A stretch of DNA of 64,000 nt from assembly GCA_947494035.1 (NCBI GenBank), contig CANLTN010000007.1:62001-126000 (forward strand), written 5' to 3'. This DNA is from Pseudovibrio sp947494035. GTDB lineage: Bacteria > Pseudomonadota > Alphaproteobacteria > Rhizobiales > Stappiaceae. Each line of letters opens with the position of its first letter. Position 1 is the stretch's first letter. A model generated the notes under the pieces. The model was not told the DNA's origin and made no database searches. It was given only the letters and a program-made list of their open reading frames with translations. Shown here in pieces: positions 1 to 9,371 of this stretch. A program made the translations under genes and the position numbers.

Positions 1-33
1 CCAGTAGCGGGATTTCATCCCAACCTTTAAAAC

Positions 34-50
34 CCTGATTTTTAATCAGG
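34..50 (-). terminator. Probable gpsA terminator hairpin
   Basis: A 7-bp stem CCTGATT/AATCAGG with a 3-nt loop lies just past the gpsA stop. Read on the minus strand it is followed by GGGTTTT, a short U-tract, as expected of an intrinsic terminator. The first 75 bases hold no gene. Confidence 0.55.
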
Positions 51-75
51 TAAATCTGACTTTAAGTGGATTCTG

Positions 76-1086
76 TTAGGGGTGGGTCTCTCGTTTGAGG
101 GGGCGCGTCATTAAGTCGCTTAATGCTTGTGCGACGTCGATTTTACCCGCTACGATTTGTGAAACCGCTCTTGCAATTGGCATCTCGACGCCGTGCTTTT
201 CTGCCAAATCTACCGCGATATTGGCTGAGTGAGCGCCTTCTGCGAGTTTCTGGCCCGGTGCAACGAGTTCTTCCGGTTTTCTGCCCTGACCGATCTTGAG
301 GCCAAACGCGAAGTTGCGTGACTGGGTGGAGGAACAGCTGAGCACCAGATCGCCGAGACCGGACAGGCCGGTGAGGGTTTCACTTTTTGCGTTCAATGCC
401 ATGCCAAGGCGGGTTAGTTCTGCGAAACCACGAGCGGTGAGTGCTGCCTGTGCGCTGGCGCCGAGGCCGTAACCGATGGCAGCCCCACATGCGATGGCCA
501 GAACGTTCTTGAGAGCACCGCCGATCTGTACGCCGATGAGGTCATCAGTTGCGTAAGGGCGGAAGCTATTGGAAGCCAATGCTGCGGAGAGTTGATCCGC
601 GACTGCGCCATCTTCTGCTGCGATTGTCACAGCAGTGGGCAGGCCTTTGGTCACATCGCTTGCGAAGCTTGGGCCGGACAGGGCTGCTGGAATTGCGTCT
701 GGTGCAACGGACTTGATGATTTCAGAAAGCAAACGGCCCGTCTGTTGCTCGATGCCCTTTGCGCAGAGCACGATTGGCGTTGCCGGCTTGAGGAACGGCT
801 TGATGGCCTCTGTCATGGCCCGTGTTGTCTGGGCTGGTGTCACGAGCAGGAGTGCATCAGCATCGTTGACGGCCTCTTTCAGGCTGTCGGTTGCGGTGAT
901 TTGCTCTGTCCATTGGATGCCGGGCAGGTATTTCGGGTTTTGCTTGCTGGTGTTGATTGCGGTGACGGTTTCAGCATCACGTGCCCAGATGGTGGCTTCA
1001 CGACCGGCTCTTGCTGCTGCCAGCGCGAGCGCAGTTCCCCAAGATCCTCCGCCAATTACAGCGATCTTGTTCAGAGCAGTGGTCAT
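76..1086 (-). CDS. gpsA: NAD(P)-dependent glycerol-3-phosphate dehydrogenase
   Basis: Cytosolic enzyme that reduces dihydroxyacetone phosphate to sn-glycerol 3-phosphate, the backbone for phospholipid synthesis. The 336-residue product has the usual family length. It shows the N-terminal Rossmann motif GGGSWG (about residues 12-17), the GGALKNVLAIACG block with the catalytic lysine, and the LSGLGDLVLSC segment of the C-terminal helical domain. I chose the ATG at 1086 because AAGGG lies a few bases upstream; the upstream in-frame start would overlap the NUDIX gene. The NUDIX gene ends 10 bases before this start, so the two are probably cotranscribed, perhaps with tsaD further upstream, a pairing common in alphaproteobacteria. 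Confidence 0.96.
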   Translation of the reverse strand: MTTALNKIAVIGGGSWGTALALAAARAGREATIWARDAETVTAINTSKQNPKYLPGIQWTEQITATDSLKEAVNDADALLLVTPAQTTRAMTEAIKPFLKPATPIVLCAKGIEQQTGRLLSEIIKSVAPDAIPAALSGPSFASDVTKGLPTAVTIAAEDGAVADQLSAALASNSFRPYATDDLIGVQIGGALKNVLAIACGAAIGYGLGASAQAALTARGFAELTRLGMALNAKSETLTGLSGLGDLVLSCSSTQSRNFAFGLKIGQGRKPEELVAPGQKLAEGAHSANIAVDLAEKHGVEMPIARAVSQIVAGKIDVAQALSDLMTRPLKRETHP

Positions 1087-1096
1087 GTCGTTTCCC

Positions 1097-1579
1097 TTAG
1101 TGGACAATGTTCAATCGTTCGCAAAGTTGGTCAAGAGGGAGATCGAACCCTCCGTGCATTGTTAGCTTGGACTTAGTTGCGTTGTCTGCCAAATCAACCC
1201 AGAAGAAGCGAAAGAGGATGGGATCTCCACCGTCATTTGGGCTCATTTCGTAGTGATCCCAGCTCTGCTTTGCTTTTTCCTGCACTTTGAGATGGAAGAA
1301 TTTGCGGCGGTGGAGTTCGGGGCCTTCGGTTTTGTCGTCTTCATACAGGAAGTCGTGGCCCGTGAATTGTTCAAGAGCGCCGGAAATGTGCAGGCCGGTT
1401 TCTTCTTCAAACTCGCGTTTGGCAGCATGCAGATAGCTTTCGCCGGGGTCCAGCGTGCCACCGGGCACCTGCAACCTGCCTGCGATGTTGGTTTCAGGCT
1501 CATCGAATACGAGAAGATGCGTGCCGCAAGTCATGTAAACGTAGGCTTTGTGGCGCGGGTGCAAAATGGTTTCTGTCAT
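1097..1579 (-). CDS. NUDIX hydrolase
   Basis: A 160-residue protein with a complete NUDIX box: GGTLDPGES followed by REFEEETGLHI, i.e. the G-x5-E-x7-R-E-x2-E-E-x-G-U pattern that binds the catalytic metal. Such enzymes hydrolyse nucleoside diphosphates linked to another group, but the substrate cannot be read from sequence; dNTP clean-up or NDP-sugar hydrolysis are both possible. It lies immediately upstream of gpsA on the same strand with a 10-base gap, which suggests cotranscription. The ribosome-binding site before the ATG at 1579 is weak. Confidence 0.85.
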   Translation of the reverse strand: MTETILHPRHKAYVYMTCGTHLLVFDEPETNIAGRLQVPGGTLDPGESYLHAAKREFEEETGLHISGALEQFTGHDFLYEDDKTEGPELHRRKFFHLKVQEKAKQSWDHYEMSPNDGGDPILFRFFWVDLADNATKSKLTMHGGFDLPLDQLCERLNIVH

Positions 1580-2356
1580 GACGCAAACGAATCCGTGCTT
1601 ATAAAATTCTGACAGATGTTAGTTGCAGGAGTTTGTCTTAGACAAGGCGCGAGGCCTGTTTGTACAGGATATGCTGCACAGCGTTTGAGCGAGTGGAACG
1701 CATTTTGGCACCGCATGCTGTTCCATGCAGTGTTGGGCTTAAAGCTTCCCGAAGGTCGGGATGGGCAAGGCGAGCAGGCAGTGCCTGCGCTACTTGTTAA
1801 ATTAGTTTCTTCGGCATTGGCTGTCGCCTTGCCCGGGCGTTTTTGTAGGAGGCTATGGCCAAGGTCCAAAAGACGCTTTGAGAAGGTGAACCCGACTGAT
1901 GCAGGTGCCTCCCAGTGCTGACGCCCTTTGGTTTGGCCGCGCATCCTCCCGCCCCAACACTCATGGCGTTTGGGCAACCTCCACGGACCTGCTGCAAAAT
2001 ACGTTACTTTTCGCAGTAGCCCCGCCCAACTCACAACAGTTTGAGGGACGTTCCCCCAACTGCCCGTTTGTATGAGCTTGATGAACAGTGTGCGGGTGTT
2101 TTGGGTGAGGGGAATAAGTTATTTCGCGGGAAAGAATAGCGTTCCCGCTCACATGAAATGTATTGCGAGGCTCAGGGCGAAAATTTCTAATACCTGTTTC
2201 TCTGACTCTGGATACCGCATCGCGCTTCGCTTGTGCGGCATGACGTTGTTGACGATCTTGTTGCTTCGCGTCCTTCTCCGCCGTCATCCCTGACTTGATC
2301 AGGGATCTAGGGCAACGTTCATATAGCTTATGTTATTCGGGCTTTGCTGGTGCTTG
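1580..2356. other. Long intergenic region with no recognisable gene
   Basis: Short open frames exist on both strands (for example plus 1616-1921 and minus 1576-2034), but their translations have no family resemblance, low-quality composition and no ribosome-binding sites, so I call none of them. The stretch contains a short perfect palindrome, GCAGGCA-G-TGCCTGC at 1773-1787, and the hairpin repeat at 2286-2306. It could be decayed DNA, a mobile-element remnant or an untranslated RNA; nothing decides between these. Confidence 0.5.
2286..2306. repeat. Short palindromic repeat / possible tsaD terminator
   Basis: A perfect 8-bp stem ATCCCTGA/TCAGGGAT encloses the 5-nt loop CTTGA, inside the context CGTCATCCCTGACTTGATC. 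This resembles the small palindromic repeats (GTCATCCCGGACTTGATCCGGGA-type) scattered between genes in many alphaproteobacteria. It sits about 50 bases past the tsaD stop and could end that transcript. A shorter degenerate copy occurs at 58571-58592. Confidence 0.5.
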
Positions 2357-3472
2357 TTAGACCTTCGCGCCTTTGCGGCCGAAACCAACGACGCTTTCGG
2401 ATTTTTTGTCCAGTGGCCAACGGGGGCGGGGGGCTTCGTTCATGTCGTCGCCTTTCCCGTTTTGCTCCAGAATGGACGGGTCTTCGGCTACCAGTTGTCT
2501 CAGGCGCTCGGCTCCGGCCCATGCGATCATGGCCGCGTTATCTGTGCATAGTTTGTGCGGTGGGGCGATCAATTCTGCTGCGTGTTCTGCTGCAACCTGA
2601 TTCAGACGAGTACGGATTGCTTCGTTTGCTGCAACACCACCTGCGATGACCATCTTGGGTGGTGTGTCCGGATAGCGGTCTTTGAACACCTGAAAGGCAC
2701 GTGCGCTGCGTTGGCCGACCACATCTGCCACGGCTTCCTGAAAGGATGCGCACAGATTGTTGACGGTTTGCTCGCTGACCGGCTCTGCCTTCAGGGCCGC
2801 GGTGCGCACGGCGGTTTTGAGACCGGCGAAGGACATGTCGAGGCCGGGGCGGTCGAGCAGTGGGCGCGGCAGTTTGTAGACGGTGGGATCACCAAGTTTT
2901 GCAGCTTTTTCTACAGCTGGGCCACCGGGATATGGCAGGCCGAGGAGCTTGGCTGTTTTGTCGAAGGCTTCGCCAATCGCATCATCAATGGTGGTGCCCA
3001 ATCGCTCGTATTCCCCAAGTGCTTTTACGAGGAGATACTGGGTGTGGCCGCCGGAGACGAGGAGCAGCAGGAACGGGAATTCAACCTGATCCGTCATGCG
3101 GGCGGTGAGGGCGTGACCTTCCAAATGATTTACTGCAATCAACGGCTTATTGATCGCCATGGCGATGGACTTTGCTGTCATCAAGCCCACAATAACGCCG
3201 CCAATGAGGCCGGGACCGGCGGTTGCGGTGACTGCGGAGAGATTGGAGTAATTCACATTTGCTGTTTTCATCGCTTGTTCTACGATACCATCCAGCAACT
3301 GAATATGGGCGCGCGCGGCAATCTCTGGTACAACACCGCCGAACGGTGTGTGCTCATCGATTTGAGAATGCACCACGTTGGACAAAATTTCGCATTTGCC
3401 ATCTTGATCAATCTCAAGGACAGCGGCGGCAGTTTCGTCACAACTCGTTTCGATGCCGAGGATGGTCAGCAC
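2357..3472 (-). CDS. tsaD: tRNA N6-threonylcarbamoyladenosine transferase TsaD
   Basis: Catalytic subunit that transfers the threonylcarbamoyl group onto A37 of ANN-decoding tRNAs, working with TsaB, TsaE and TsaC, none of which is in the window. The 371-residue protein shows the ASKHA-fold start LGIETSCDETAAAV, the metal-binding NHLEGHA motif around residue 115, and the nucleotide-binding VIAGGVAAN segment near residue 275. The start is GTG at 3472, preceded by AGGAG at good spacing. It is divergent from hemC across about 125 bases, the tsaD/hemC head-to-head arrangement typical of alphaproteobacteria. Confidence 0.96.
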   Translation of the reverse strand: MLTILGIETSCDETAAAVLEIDQDGKCEILSNVVHSQIDEHTPFGGVVPEIAARAHIQLLDGIVEQAMKTANVNYSNLSAVTATAGPGLIGGVIVGLMTAKSIAMAINKPLIAVNHLEGHALTARMTDQVEFPFLLLLVSGGHTQYLLVKALGEYERLGTTIDDAIGEAFDKTAKLLGLPYPGGPAVEKAAKLGDPTVYKLPRPLLDRPGLDMSFAGLKTAVRTAALKAEPVSEQTVNNLCASFQEAVADVVGQRSARAFQVFKDRYPDTPPKMVIAGGVAANEAIRTRLNQVAAEHAAELIAPPHKLCTDNAAMIAWAGAERLRQLVAEDPSILEQNGKGDDMNEAPRPRWPLDKKSESVVGFGRKGAKV

Positions 3473-3597
3473 GTTTTGGTCTCCTTTGGCCGCATGGTTT
3501 TTGTCGTTCTCTCATGCGAAAAGCATGGTTGATTTCGCGGGCCGATGATTTTATGTCGCTCATCTAACATGAGCCCCTAGCATTGGGAATGTGATCC

Positions 3598-4521
3598 TTG
3601 CAAACAAAACCTATAAGAATTGGTACACGTGGAAGCGCCCTGGCACTGGCTCAGGCGCATGAAACACGCGCTCGTCTCGCGAAGGCACACGGGTTAACCG
3701 ATGATGACTTCGAGATTGTTGTTATAAAGACAACGGGAGACCAAATTCAAGATAGGCCTCTTTCCGAAGCTGGCGGCAAAGGCTTGTTTACCAAGGAAAT
3801 TGAGGAAGCTTTGCTGGATAAGTCCATTGATTTGGCCGTGCACTCTTCCAAAGATATGCCGACAGTTCTGCCGGATGGTCTGGGCATGACCGCTTACCTT
3901 CCGCGTGAAGATGTGCGTGACGCTTTCATTTCGCCAAAGGTGGAGAAGCTGACAGATCTTCCACAGGGGGCTGTGGTCGGGTCGTCCAGTTTGCGCCGTC
4001 AGGCACAGATAAAACGTCTGCGGCCTGATCTTGATGTTGTGATGTATCGTGGTAACCTTCAGACCCGTTTGCGTAAGCTGGATGAAGGGGTGGTTGATGC
4101 AACTTTCCTAGCTTATGCTGGTCTGCGCCGTCTGGGGCAGGGGGATCTGGTGACATCGCTAATGGATCTGGAGCACTTCCTTCCTGCTGTTGGTCAGGGT
4201 GCAATAGGCATAGAGGCGCGTCTTGGGGATGAAGAGACGGCACGCATTCTTGCGCCGATCCATCACGCCGAGACTGAAAGCCGGCTTCTGCTGGAGCGGG
4301 CTTATTTGGCCGAGATGGATGGGTCGTGCCGGACGCCGATTGCCGGTCTTTCTCACGTTGAAGGGGATCGCATCCGCTTCCGTGGGGAGGTTATAAAACC
4401 GGATGGCAGCCAGACACACACGGTGGAAGGTGAAGGCCTGTTGAGTGATGCGGAAGAGATTGGCCGCGAACTTGGCAAAGAGCTGAAAGCCAAATCCGGT
4501 CCGAACTTTCTGGAGCTCTAA
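3598..4521 (+). CDS. hemC: Porphobilinogen deaminase (hydroxymethylbilane synthase)
   Basis: Condenses four porphobilinogen molecules into hydroxymethylbilane for haem, sirohaem and cobalamin synthesis. The 307-residue sequence begins with the family hallmark IRIGTRGSALALAQA, carries HSSKDMPT near residue 82, and retains the dipyrromethane-cofactor cysteine in MDGSCRTPIAG near residue 240. The start appears to be TTG at 3598, with TGGGA upstream; no in-frame ATG fits the conserved N-terminus. The stop overlaps the hemD start by one base (TAATG), indicating translational coupling. Confidence 0.95.
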   Translation: MQTKPIRIGTRGSALALAQAHETRARLAKAHGLTDDDFEIVVIKTTGDQIQDRPLSEAGGKGLFTKEIEEALLDKSIDLAVHSSKDMPTVLPDGLGMTAYLPREDVRDAFISPKVEKLTDLPQGAVVGSSSLRRQAQIKRLRPDLDVVMYRGNLQTRLRKLDEGVVDATFLAYAGLRRLGQGDLVTSLMDLEHFLPAVGQGAIGIEARLGDEETARILAPIHHAETESRLLLERAYLAEMDGSCRTPIAGLSHVEGDRIRFRGEVIKPDGSQTHTVEGEGLLSDAEEIGRELGKELKAKSGPNFLEL

Positions 4522-5216
4522 TGAATATACTCGTGACCCGTCCTCAGCCACAAGCAGGTAAAACTGCACAAAAGCTGATTGCTATGGGGCACGATGTTAT
4601 TGTTGAGCCGATGCTACGTTTCCAGCCGCTGACCGTTGACCGCGATGTGGCTGGGGATGCCAAAGCGATTGCTGTGACGAGCGCCAATGCGATTGAGGCT
4701 CTGGCCGTTAATGGTCTGGTCGATCAGTTACAGCACCTTCCTCTCTATACAGTGGGCGAGGCGACAGCCAAAGCTGCAGAGATTTCCGGTTTCCAAAATG
4801 TATTCAAGGCGGAAGGGGATGTTGATTCCCTTGGCCGACTGATCGCGAGCAGCGGTCAGCGGGGGCCTGTCTTTTATCCTGCTGCTGTTGACCGCAGTGG
4901 AGACCTTGCCGGACAACTTAAGCAACAAGGCATTGCCTGCCATTTGGCTGAGGTTTATCAAATGGCTGCTGTAACGGGTTTCTCTGAGACGACCCTTGAA
5001 CAGATTCATGCTGGAACAGTGGATTGTGCATTGTTTTATTCTCTGCGAACAATTCAAATTTTTCTCATGATTACAAAACTTGAAAAAACCACAGTGTTTC
5101 TTAACTCAATGAAAGCATTATGTGTTTCTAAGCGGGTTGCGGAGCAGGCTGGGGTGTTTGGAGAGGTTTTGACTGCGAAAACACCCAGTGAGGATGGTTT
5201 GTTTGAACTTCTTTGA
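4521..5216 (+). CDS. hemD: Uroporphyrinogen-III synthase
   Basis: Cyclises and inverts ring D of hydroxymethylbilane, the step directly after HemC. The family is poorly conserved; the call rests on the N-terminal LVTRPQPQAGKTAQKL pattern, the ITSANAIEAL-like segment (here AVTSANAIEAL), the two-domain length of 231 residues, and the one-base overlap with hemC. A haem-gene context is maintained by the next two genes, which are usual neighbours of hemCD in alphaproteobacteria. Confidence 0.92.
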   Translation: MNILVTRPQPQAGKTAQKLIAMGHDVIVEPMLRFQPLTVDRDVAGDAKAIAVTSANAIEALAVNGLVDQLQHLPLYTVGEATAKAAEISGFQNVFKAEGDVDSLGRLIASSGQRGPVFYPAAVDRSGDLAGQLKQQGIACHLAEVYQMAAVTGFSETTLEQIHAGTVDCALFYSLRTIQIFLMITKLEKTTVFLNSMKALCVSKRVAEQAGVFGEVLTAKTPSEDGLFELL

Positions 5217-5432
5217 GCTGCCATAAGTTGAGAGGACGTGATTTGGACTTTTCCGGTTCCACTGGAGGAGTTATCGTTTTTTGGCAAGGTGCTAATTCTC
5301 CCTGATAGTAGTTTGCTGATGGGATGCTTATGTTAGGGAAGAGGCCTCTTCGGATGCCTTATTAAGTTTGCGTGCGTATAAAACTTGGCGCGGCTGGAAA
5401 CTGCTTGAAACGCGCCATTCTAGGAGGTTTTG

Positions 5433-7403
5433 ATGGCTGCTGATGACAAAAAGGGTGGGAACTCCACCGGGGCAGGCTCGGGTGGTGGCAACTCATCACG
5501 GAAATCTCCATTCTCTGGCGGGTCCCGGAAGCCAGTGGTGATTGATCTGCCTGCAAAAGACGTTTCCAAGAGTGACAAGCCTGCTGCAAATGCTGGTGGT
5601 GCCGGGGCTAAGCCGCCTGCGAGCAAGACGGCTTCTTCCAAACCGGGTTCTGTTCCGCCAACTGGCAAACAGCAATCACAAACATCGGCAAAGAGTGAAA
5701 AAGCTGAAGCGACTAAAGCAGCTGATGCGACGCCTGCAACAGGTGCAAAGCCAGCTGCAGGCGCTCAGTCTTCCTCAACCTCAACCAAGCCAACTGCCGC
5801 GGCTGCAAGCGCGAAGCCTGTGAGTGATGAGAAAAAGACCGCAGGTGACGAGAAGAAACCAGCTGTGGGAGAGAAGACGACGGCCGGTACAACTGCGACC
5901 GGCACTGCTAAACCTACAGCAGGTGCAAAGACTGGTGCTTCTGACAAGACGGCTTCTGCCGGTAAAACCACAGCTACTTCCGTTGGCAAAGAGCCTGTGA
6001 AGGGCAAAGACGGTGCTGGTGGATCAGGTGGTGGCAAGGATACACCTCCACCGCCGCCGCCATCTGGCAAGGGGCCGGGTGGCCCTTCTGACAAACCTCC
6101 GCATCCGCGTAAACAAGGTGCTGGTATTGGTGCCATGCTTGGTGCCGGTGTGATCGGTGCGTTGATCGTTGCCGGTGCTGGGGTTGGTTTGCATCAGGTC
6201 GGTGCGCTGCAGATGATTGAAGCCGGGTCCGCACAGAATGCGGCTGAGGTTCAGGCGATGCTGGAAAGCTCGCAGAACCGCTATTCGCAGCTGGAACAAC
6301 AGATTTCCGATCTGAGAGACCACACTGGTAACTTTGCCGCGAAAGAGACTATTCAAAACCTGAGTACGCAGCTGGATGCTATCCGGCAGGAAACCAGCAC
6401 TAAGCTGAGCGATGCGACTGCTGGTGTGACGGCACAGGTGCAGGAGCAGGTTTCGACGCTAGGTGCCGAGATTAAAGAGCTGAATGATCTGATTGCCAAC
6501 GGTGCAGCCGGTGATGGTGCTGCTGTCGCCAGCTTGAAACAGTCACAGGATCAATTGGCAGCGCAGGTTCATGACCTGATGACAACGACGCAACAGAACA
6601 CCCAGCAAGCTCTTCAAAGCGTGCAGGGGAGTCTGGCAGATTTGCAAACGCAGTTTCAGGCCTTGCAGGAGGCACCGACGCAGCTGAAGGATTTGACTTC
6701 TCAGCTTGCTGTGACCAGTTCCAAAGTGGATGAGGCGCTCGCGCAAATTGGTAAGCTGACTGCTGAACAGACGGTTCTGGACGGCAAGATCGATACGCTC
6801 ACTCAGGCAAATACCCAGACGACCGATCAGATGTCCGCACGGGTTGACCGCTTGGAACAGGCAATTGGGACTGCAAGCGCGCAGGAACGTGCGGCGCGGG
6901 CGATTGCGATTGCCTCTTTGCGCAACGCTGTTGACTCAGGTGAGACCTATGAGGCTGAACTGGCTGCTGTGGAAGCGGTGCTGCCGAGTGATGCTGCTGA
7001 GCTTGAGCCGCTGAAAGCGAGTGCTGCGAGCGGCATTCCGTCTTCTGCTTCGCTGATTGCTGGTTTTGGGCAGGTTGCGCGCGACATGAGTGCTGTAGCG
7101 CTTACGAACGAGAACGATGATGTGGTTGAGCGTCTGTTCTCCAGCGCCAAGTCGCTTGTGTCCGTTCGCAAGCCAAATGACAGCACTGGCACAAGCTCCA
7201 GTGAGGTCCTTGGCAGGATGGAGGCCCGGGTCTCTGCGGGTGATCTTGCCGGAGCGATTGAAGCTTATGATGCTTTGCCAGAACCGATGCAACAGGTTGG
7301 TGAAGCGTGGGCGGAGCAGGTGAAAGCCCGCTTGGCTGCAGATGAATTGGTGAAGAAGATCACCGGGCAAGTTTTGAAGTCGCTTGTTTCTGAAAACAAG
7401 TAG
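5433..7403 (+). CDS. mic60: Mic60/mitofilin-family inner-membrane protein
   Basis: Alphaproteobacterial homologue of mitochondrial Mic60, which shapes crista junctions; bacterial versions sit in the cytoplasmic membrane and are linked to intracytoplasmic membranes and envelope contacts. The 656-residue protein has a long low-complexity Ala/Lys/Thr/Pro-rich N-terminal region (about 1-225), one transmembrane helix (about 230-252, GAMLGAGVIGALIVAGAGVG), a coiled-coil central part rich in Gln, Leu and Ala (about 270-480) and a helical C-terminus fitting the mitofilin signature region. The ATG at 5433 follows a perfect AGGAGG; a TTG one codon upstream is ignored. It lies between hemD and the HemY-domain gene, the known location of this family. 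Confidence 0.88.
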   Translation: MAADDKKGGNSTGAGSGGGNSSRKSPFSGGSRKPVVIDLPAKDVSKSDKPAANAGGAGAKPPASKTASSKPGSVPPTGKQQSQTSAKSEKAEATKAADATPATGAKPAAGAQSSSTSTKPTAAAASAKPVSDEKKTAGDEKKPAVGEKTTAGTTATGTAKPTAGAKTGASDKTASAGKTTATSVGKEPVKGKDGAGGSGGGKDTPPPPPPSGKGPGGPSDKPPHPRKQGAGIGAMLGAGVIGALIVAGAGVGLHQVGALQMIEAGSAQNAAEVQAMLESSQNRYSQLEQQISDLRDHTGNFAAKETIQNLSTQLDAIRQETSTKLSDATAGVTAQVQEQVSTLGAEIKELNDLIANGAAGDGAAVASLKQSQDQLAAQVHDLMTTTQQNTQQALQSVQGSLADLQTQFQALQEAPTQLKDLTSQLAVTSSKVDEALAQIGKLTAEQTVLDGKIDTLTQANTQTTDQMSARVDRLEQAIGTASAQERAARAIAIASLRNAVDSGETYEAELAAVEAVLPSDAAELEPLKASAASGIPSSASLIAGFGQVARDMSAVALTNENDDVVERLFSSAKSLVSVRKPNDSTGTSSSEVLGRMEARVSAGDLAGAIEAYDALPEPMQQVGEAWAEQVKARLAADELVKKITGQVLKSLVSENK

Positions 7404-7424
7404 TATCGGAAAGGAGCGAAGGAC

Positions 7425-9209
7425 ATGGTCCGCGTTCTCATCTTTTTCGCGTTTGTATTTCTCTTGGCCCTTGGTGGGGCCTGGATGGCAGATCGCCCTG
7501 GTTTGGTTACGCTTGATTGGCAGGGGTATGTCATTCAGGCAAGCCTGCTGACGACGGTTGTTGCCTTTGGCATCTCCATTGTGGCATCGATTGTGCTCTG
7601 GGGGGGCTTCCGGCTGCTCTGGAAGTCGCCAACGCTGGTCTCTCACTTCATGCAGCGTCGCCGTAAGGACAAAGGCTATGATGCCTTGTCTCGGGGCCTG
7701 ATGGCGCTTGGTTCCGGTGATACGTTGCACGCCCGCAAGTTTGGGTTGAAGGCTGATAAACTGCTGGATGGGAGGGAGCCTGCTGCGCGTTTGCTGCTGG
7801 CCCAAACCTCTCAGCTGGATGGTGATCACCCTGAAAGCCGTCGCCGTTTTGAGGCGATGCTGGAAGATGATCGCTCCGTTGCAGTTGGCCTGCATGGACT
7901 TTACATTGAAGCAGAACGCGAGAACGAACCAGCTGCTGCGCGCCACTTTGCCGAGGAAGCGTTCAATCTGGTTCCGGGTCTGCATTGGGCAGGCAATGCG
8001 GTGCTTGGGTATCAAGCGGTTTCCGGTGACTGGGAAGAAGCCATTGCAACGCTTGAGCGCAACTATGCTGCGAGCATGATCGACAAGAAAACCCTTCGTC
8101 GCCAGAAGGCTGTTCTGTTGACGGCACGTGCGCTTGAGCTGGAGAACGAAAATCCGGACCGTGCACGCACGCTGGCTGTTGAAGCGCATGGCCTTGCACC
8201 TGCGCTTGTGCCTGCTGCGCTTGTTGCAGCTCGTCTGCGCACTCGTGCCGGTGAAGTTCGCAAGGCAAGCAAGATCCTCGAAGCGACCTGGAAACTCAGC
8301 CCGCATCCGGATATTGCAGAGGCTTATGCGCACGTTCGTCCTGGGGATTCTGTTAGTGATCGCCTGAGCCGCGTCAGAACTTTGGCGGGTATGCGGGCTT
8401 ACTCCTGCGAAGGGGCGATTGCGATTGCAGTTGCTGCGATTGACGCACAGAAGTTTGACGAAGCCCGCGAGCAGCTCAAGCGTGTTCTACGCTCCGAGCC
8501 AACGCAGCGGGCCTTCCTGCTGATGGCTGATCTTGAAGAGCGGGAGCATGGGGATCAGGGGCGTATTCGTGAGTGGTTGTCCCGTGCTGTGCGGGCGCCT
8601 CACGATAAAGTCTGGATTGCAGATGGTATTGTTTCCGCCAACTGGGCACCGGTTTCTCCAAAGACTGGCCGGGTGGACGCCTATGAATGGGCAACACCGG
8701 AAAGTGCAATTGATCAGGACCAGACAATCGAAGTCATTGATGACAAGTTGTTTGAGCCACCAGAACTGGCCGCTCCTGTACAGGTGCTGAACGAGCCGGT
8801 TGCCGCTGATATTGTGGTGCCGCCATCGCAAAAGACAGAAAAACCTGCTGCTGCGGGCAAACCCGAGGTCGTGGAACCCGTTACTGCGACAGAAGCAGCT
8901 AAGGAAACGCCTGCGCCTGATAAAAAGCCGACGGAAACCAGTAAGGCTGACAAGCCACGGGCAACTGTTGTGCCTGTGGGGTCATCAGGCTCTGCCACGG
9001 ACAAAGCTGATCAGAAAGATGCGAAGAAGGTGGAGGAACCGTCCAAAGCGAAGCCGGATGCTGCCTCTAAGACCGGCAAGAAGCCGGAGGTGGAGAAGGA
9101 AACGCTTGTGGAGTTCCCGCTTTCTCATCTTCCTGATGATCCGGGCCTTGATACAGACGAGGATGATCCGAAAGCGCCGAAGGAACAAGGTTTTAGGTTC
9201 TTCCGCTAG
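7425..9209 (+). CDS. HemY N-terminal-domain TPR membrane protein
   Basis: Homologue of the HemY protein encoded beside hemC/hemD in proteobacteria; its biochemical role is not settled, though it is tied to haem synthesis by location. The 594-residue product has two N-terminal transmembrane segments (about 2-20 and 37-60), the family sequence WMADRPGLVTLDW between them, TPR-like helical repeats from about 120 to 400, and a disordered Lys/Pro/Glu-rich tail from about 430. It starts 21 bases after mic60 with a GGAG site, so cotranscription is likely. It is not the flavin protoporphyrinogen oxidase also called HemY. Confidence 0.88.
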   Translation: MVRVLIFFAFVFLLALGGAWMADRPGLVTLDWQGYVIQASLLTTVVAFGISIVASIVLWGGFRLLWKSPTLVSHFMQRRRKDKGYDALSRGLMALGSGDTLHARKFGLKADKLLDGREPAARLLLAQTSQLDGDHPESRRRFEAMLEDDRSVAVGLHGLYIEAERENEPAAARHFAEEAFNLVPGLHWAGNAVLGYQAVSGDWEEAIATLERNYAASMIDKKTLRRQKAVLLTARALELENENPDRARTLAVEAHGLAPALVPAALVAARLRTRAGEVRKASKILEATWKLSPHPDIAEAYAHVRPGDSVSDRLSRVRTLAGMRAYSCEGAIAIAVAAIDAQKFDEAREQLKRVLRSEPTQRAFLLMADLEEREHGDQGRIREWLSRAVRAPHDKVWIADGIVSANWAPVSPKTGRVDAYEWATPESAIDQDQTIEVIDDKLFEPPELAAPVQVLNEPVAADIVVPPSQKTEKPAAAGKPEVVEPVTATEAAKETPAPDKKPTETSKADKPRATVVPVGSSGSATDKADQKDAKKVEEPSKAKPDAASKTGKKPEVEKETLVEFPLSHLPDDPGLDTDEDDPKAPKEQGFRFFR

Positions 9210-9218
9210 TTGAATTGC

Positions 9219-9260
9219 ATGGGCAGAAGGGTTTTCTGGTTTCCTGTTCCTTCTGCTCAT
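9219..9260 (+). terminator. Hairpin after the HemY-domain gene
   Basis: Arms ATGGGCAGAAGG and CCTTCTGCTCAT pair at 11 of 12 positions around an 18-nt loop, starting 10 bases past the stop. There is no strong U-tract behind it, so it may be a transcript-end structure rather than a classical intrinsic terminator. Confidence 0.35.
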
Positions 9261-9371
9261 GTTGATAGGTGGTGGATGCACCTTCTATCCTTGCAAATCA
9301 TACTTGCATCTTTTGGGGAGCTTGGGTATCAAACTTCCACTTTCCGGCACACTCCTTGTGCCCGTTGGTAA

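Noticed and set aside
6936..8333. Long minus-strand open frame (465 codons) across mic60 and the HemY-domain gene
   Set aside because: Shadow frame; the plus-strand genes have good ribosome-binding sites and family features.
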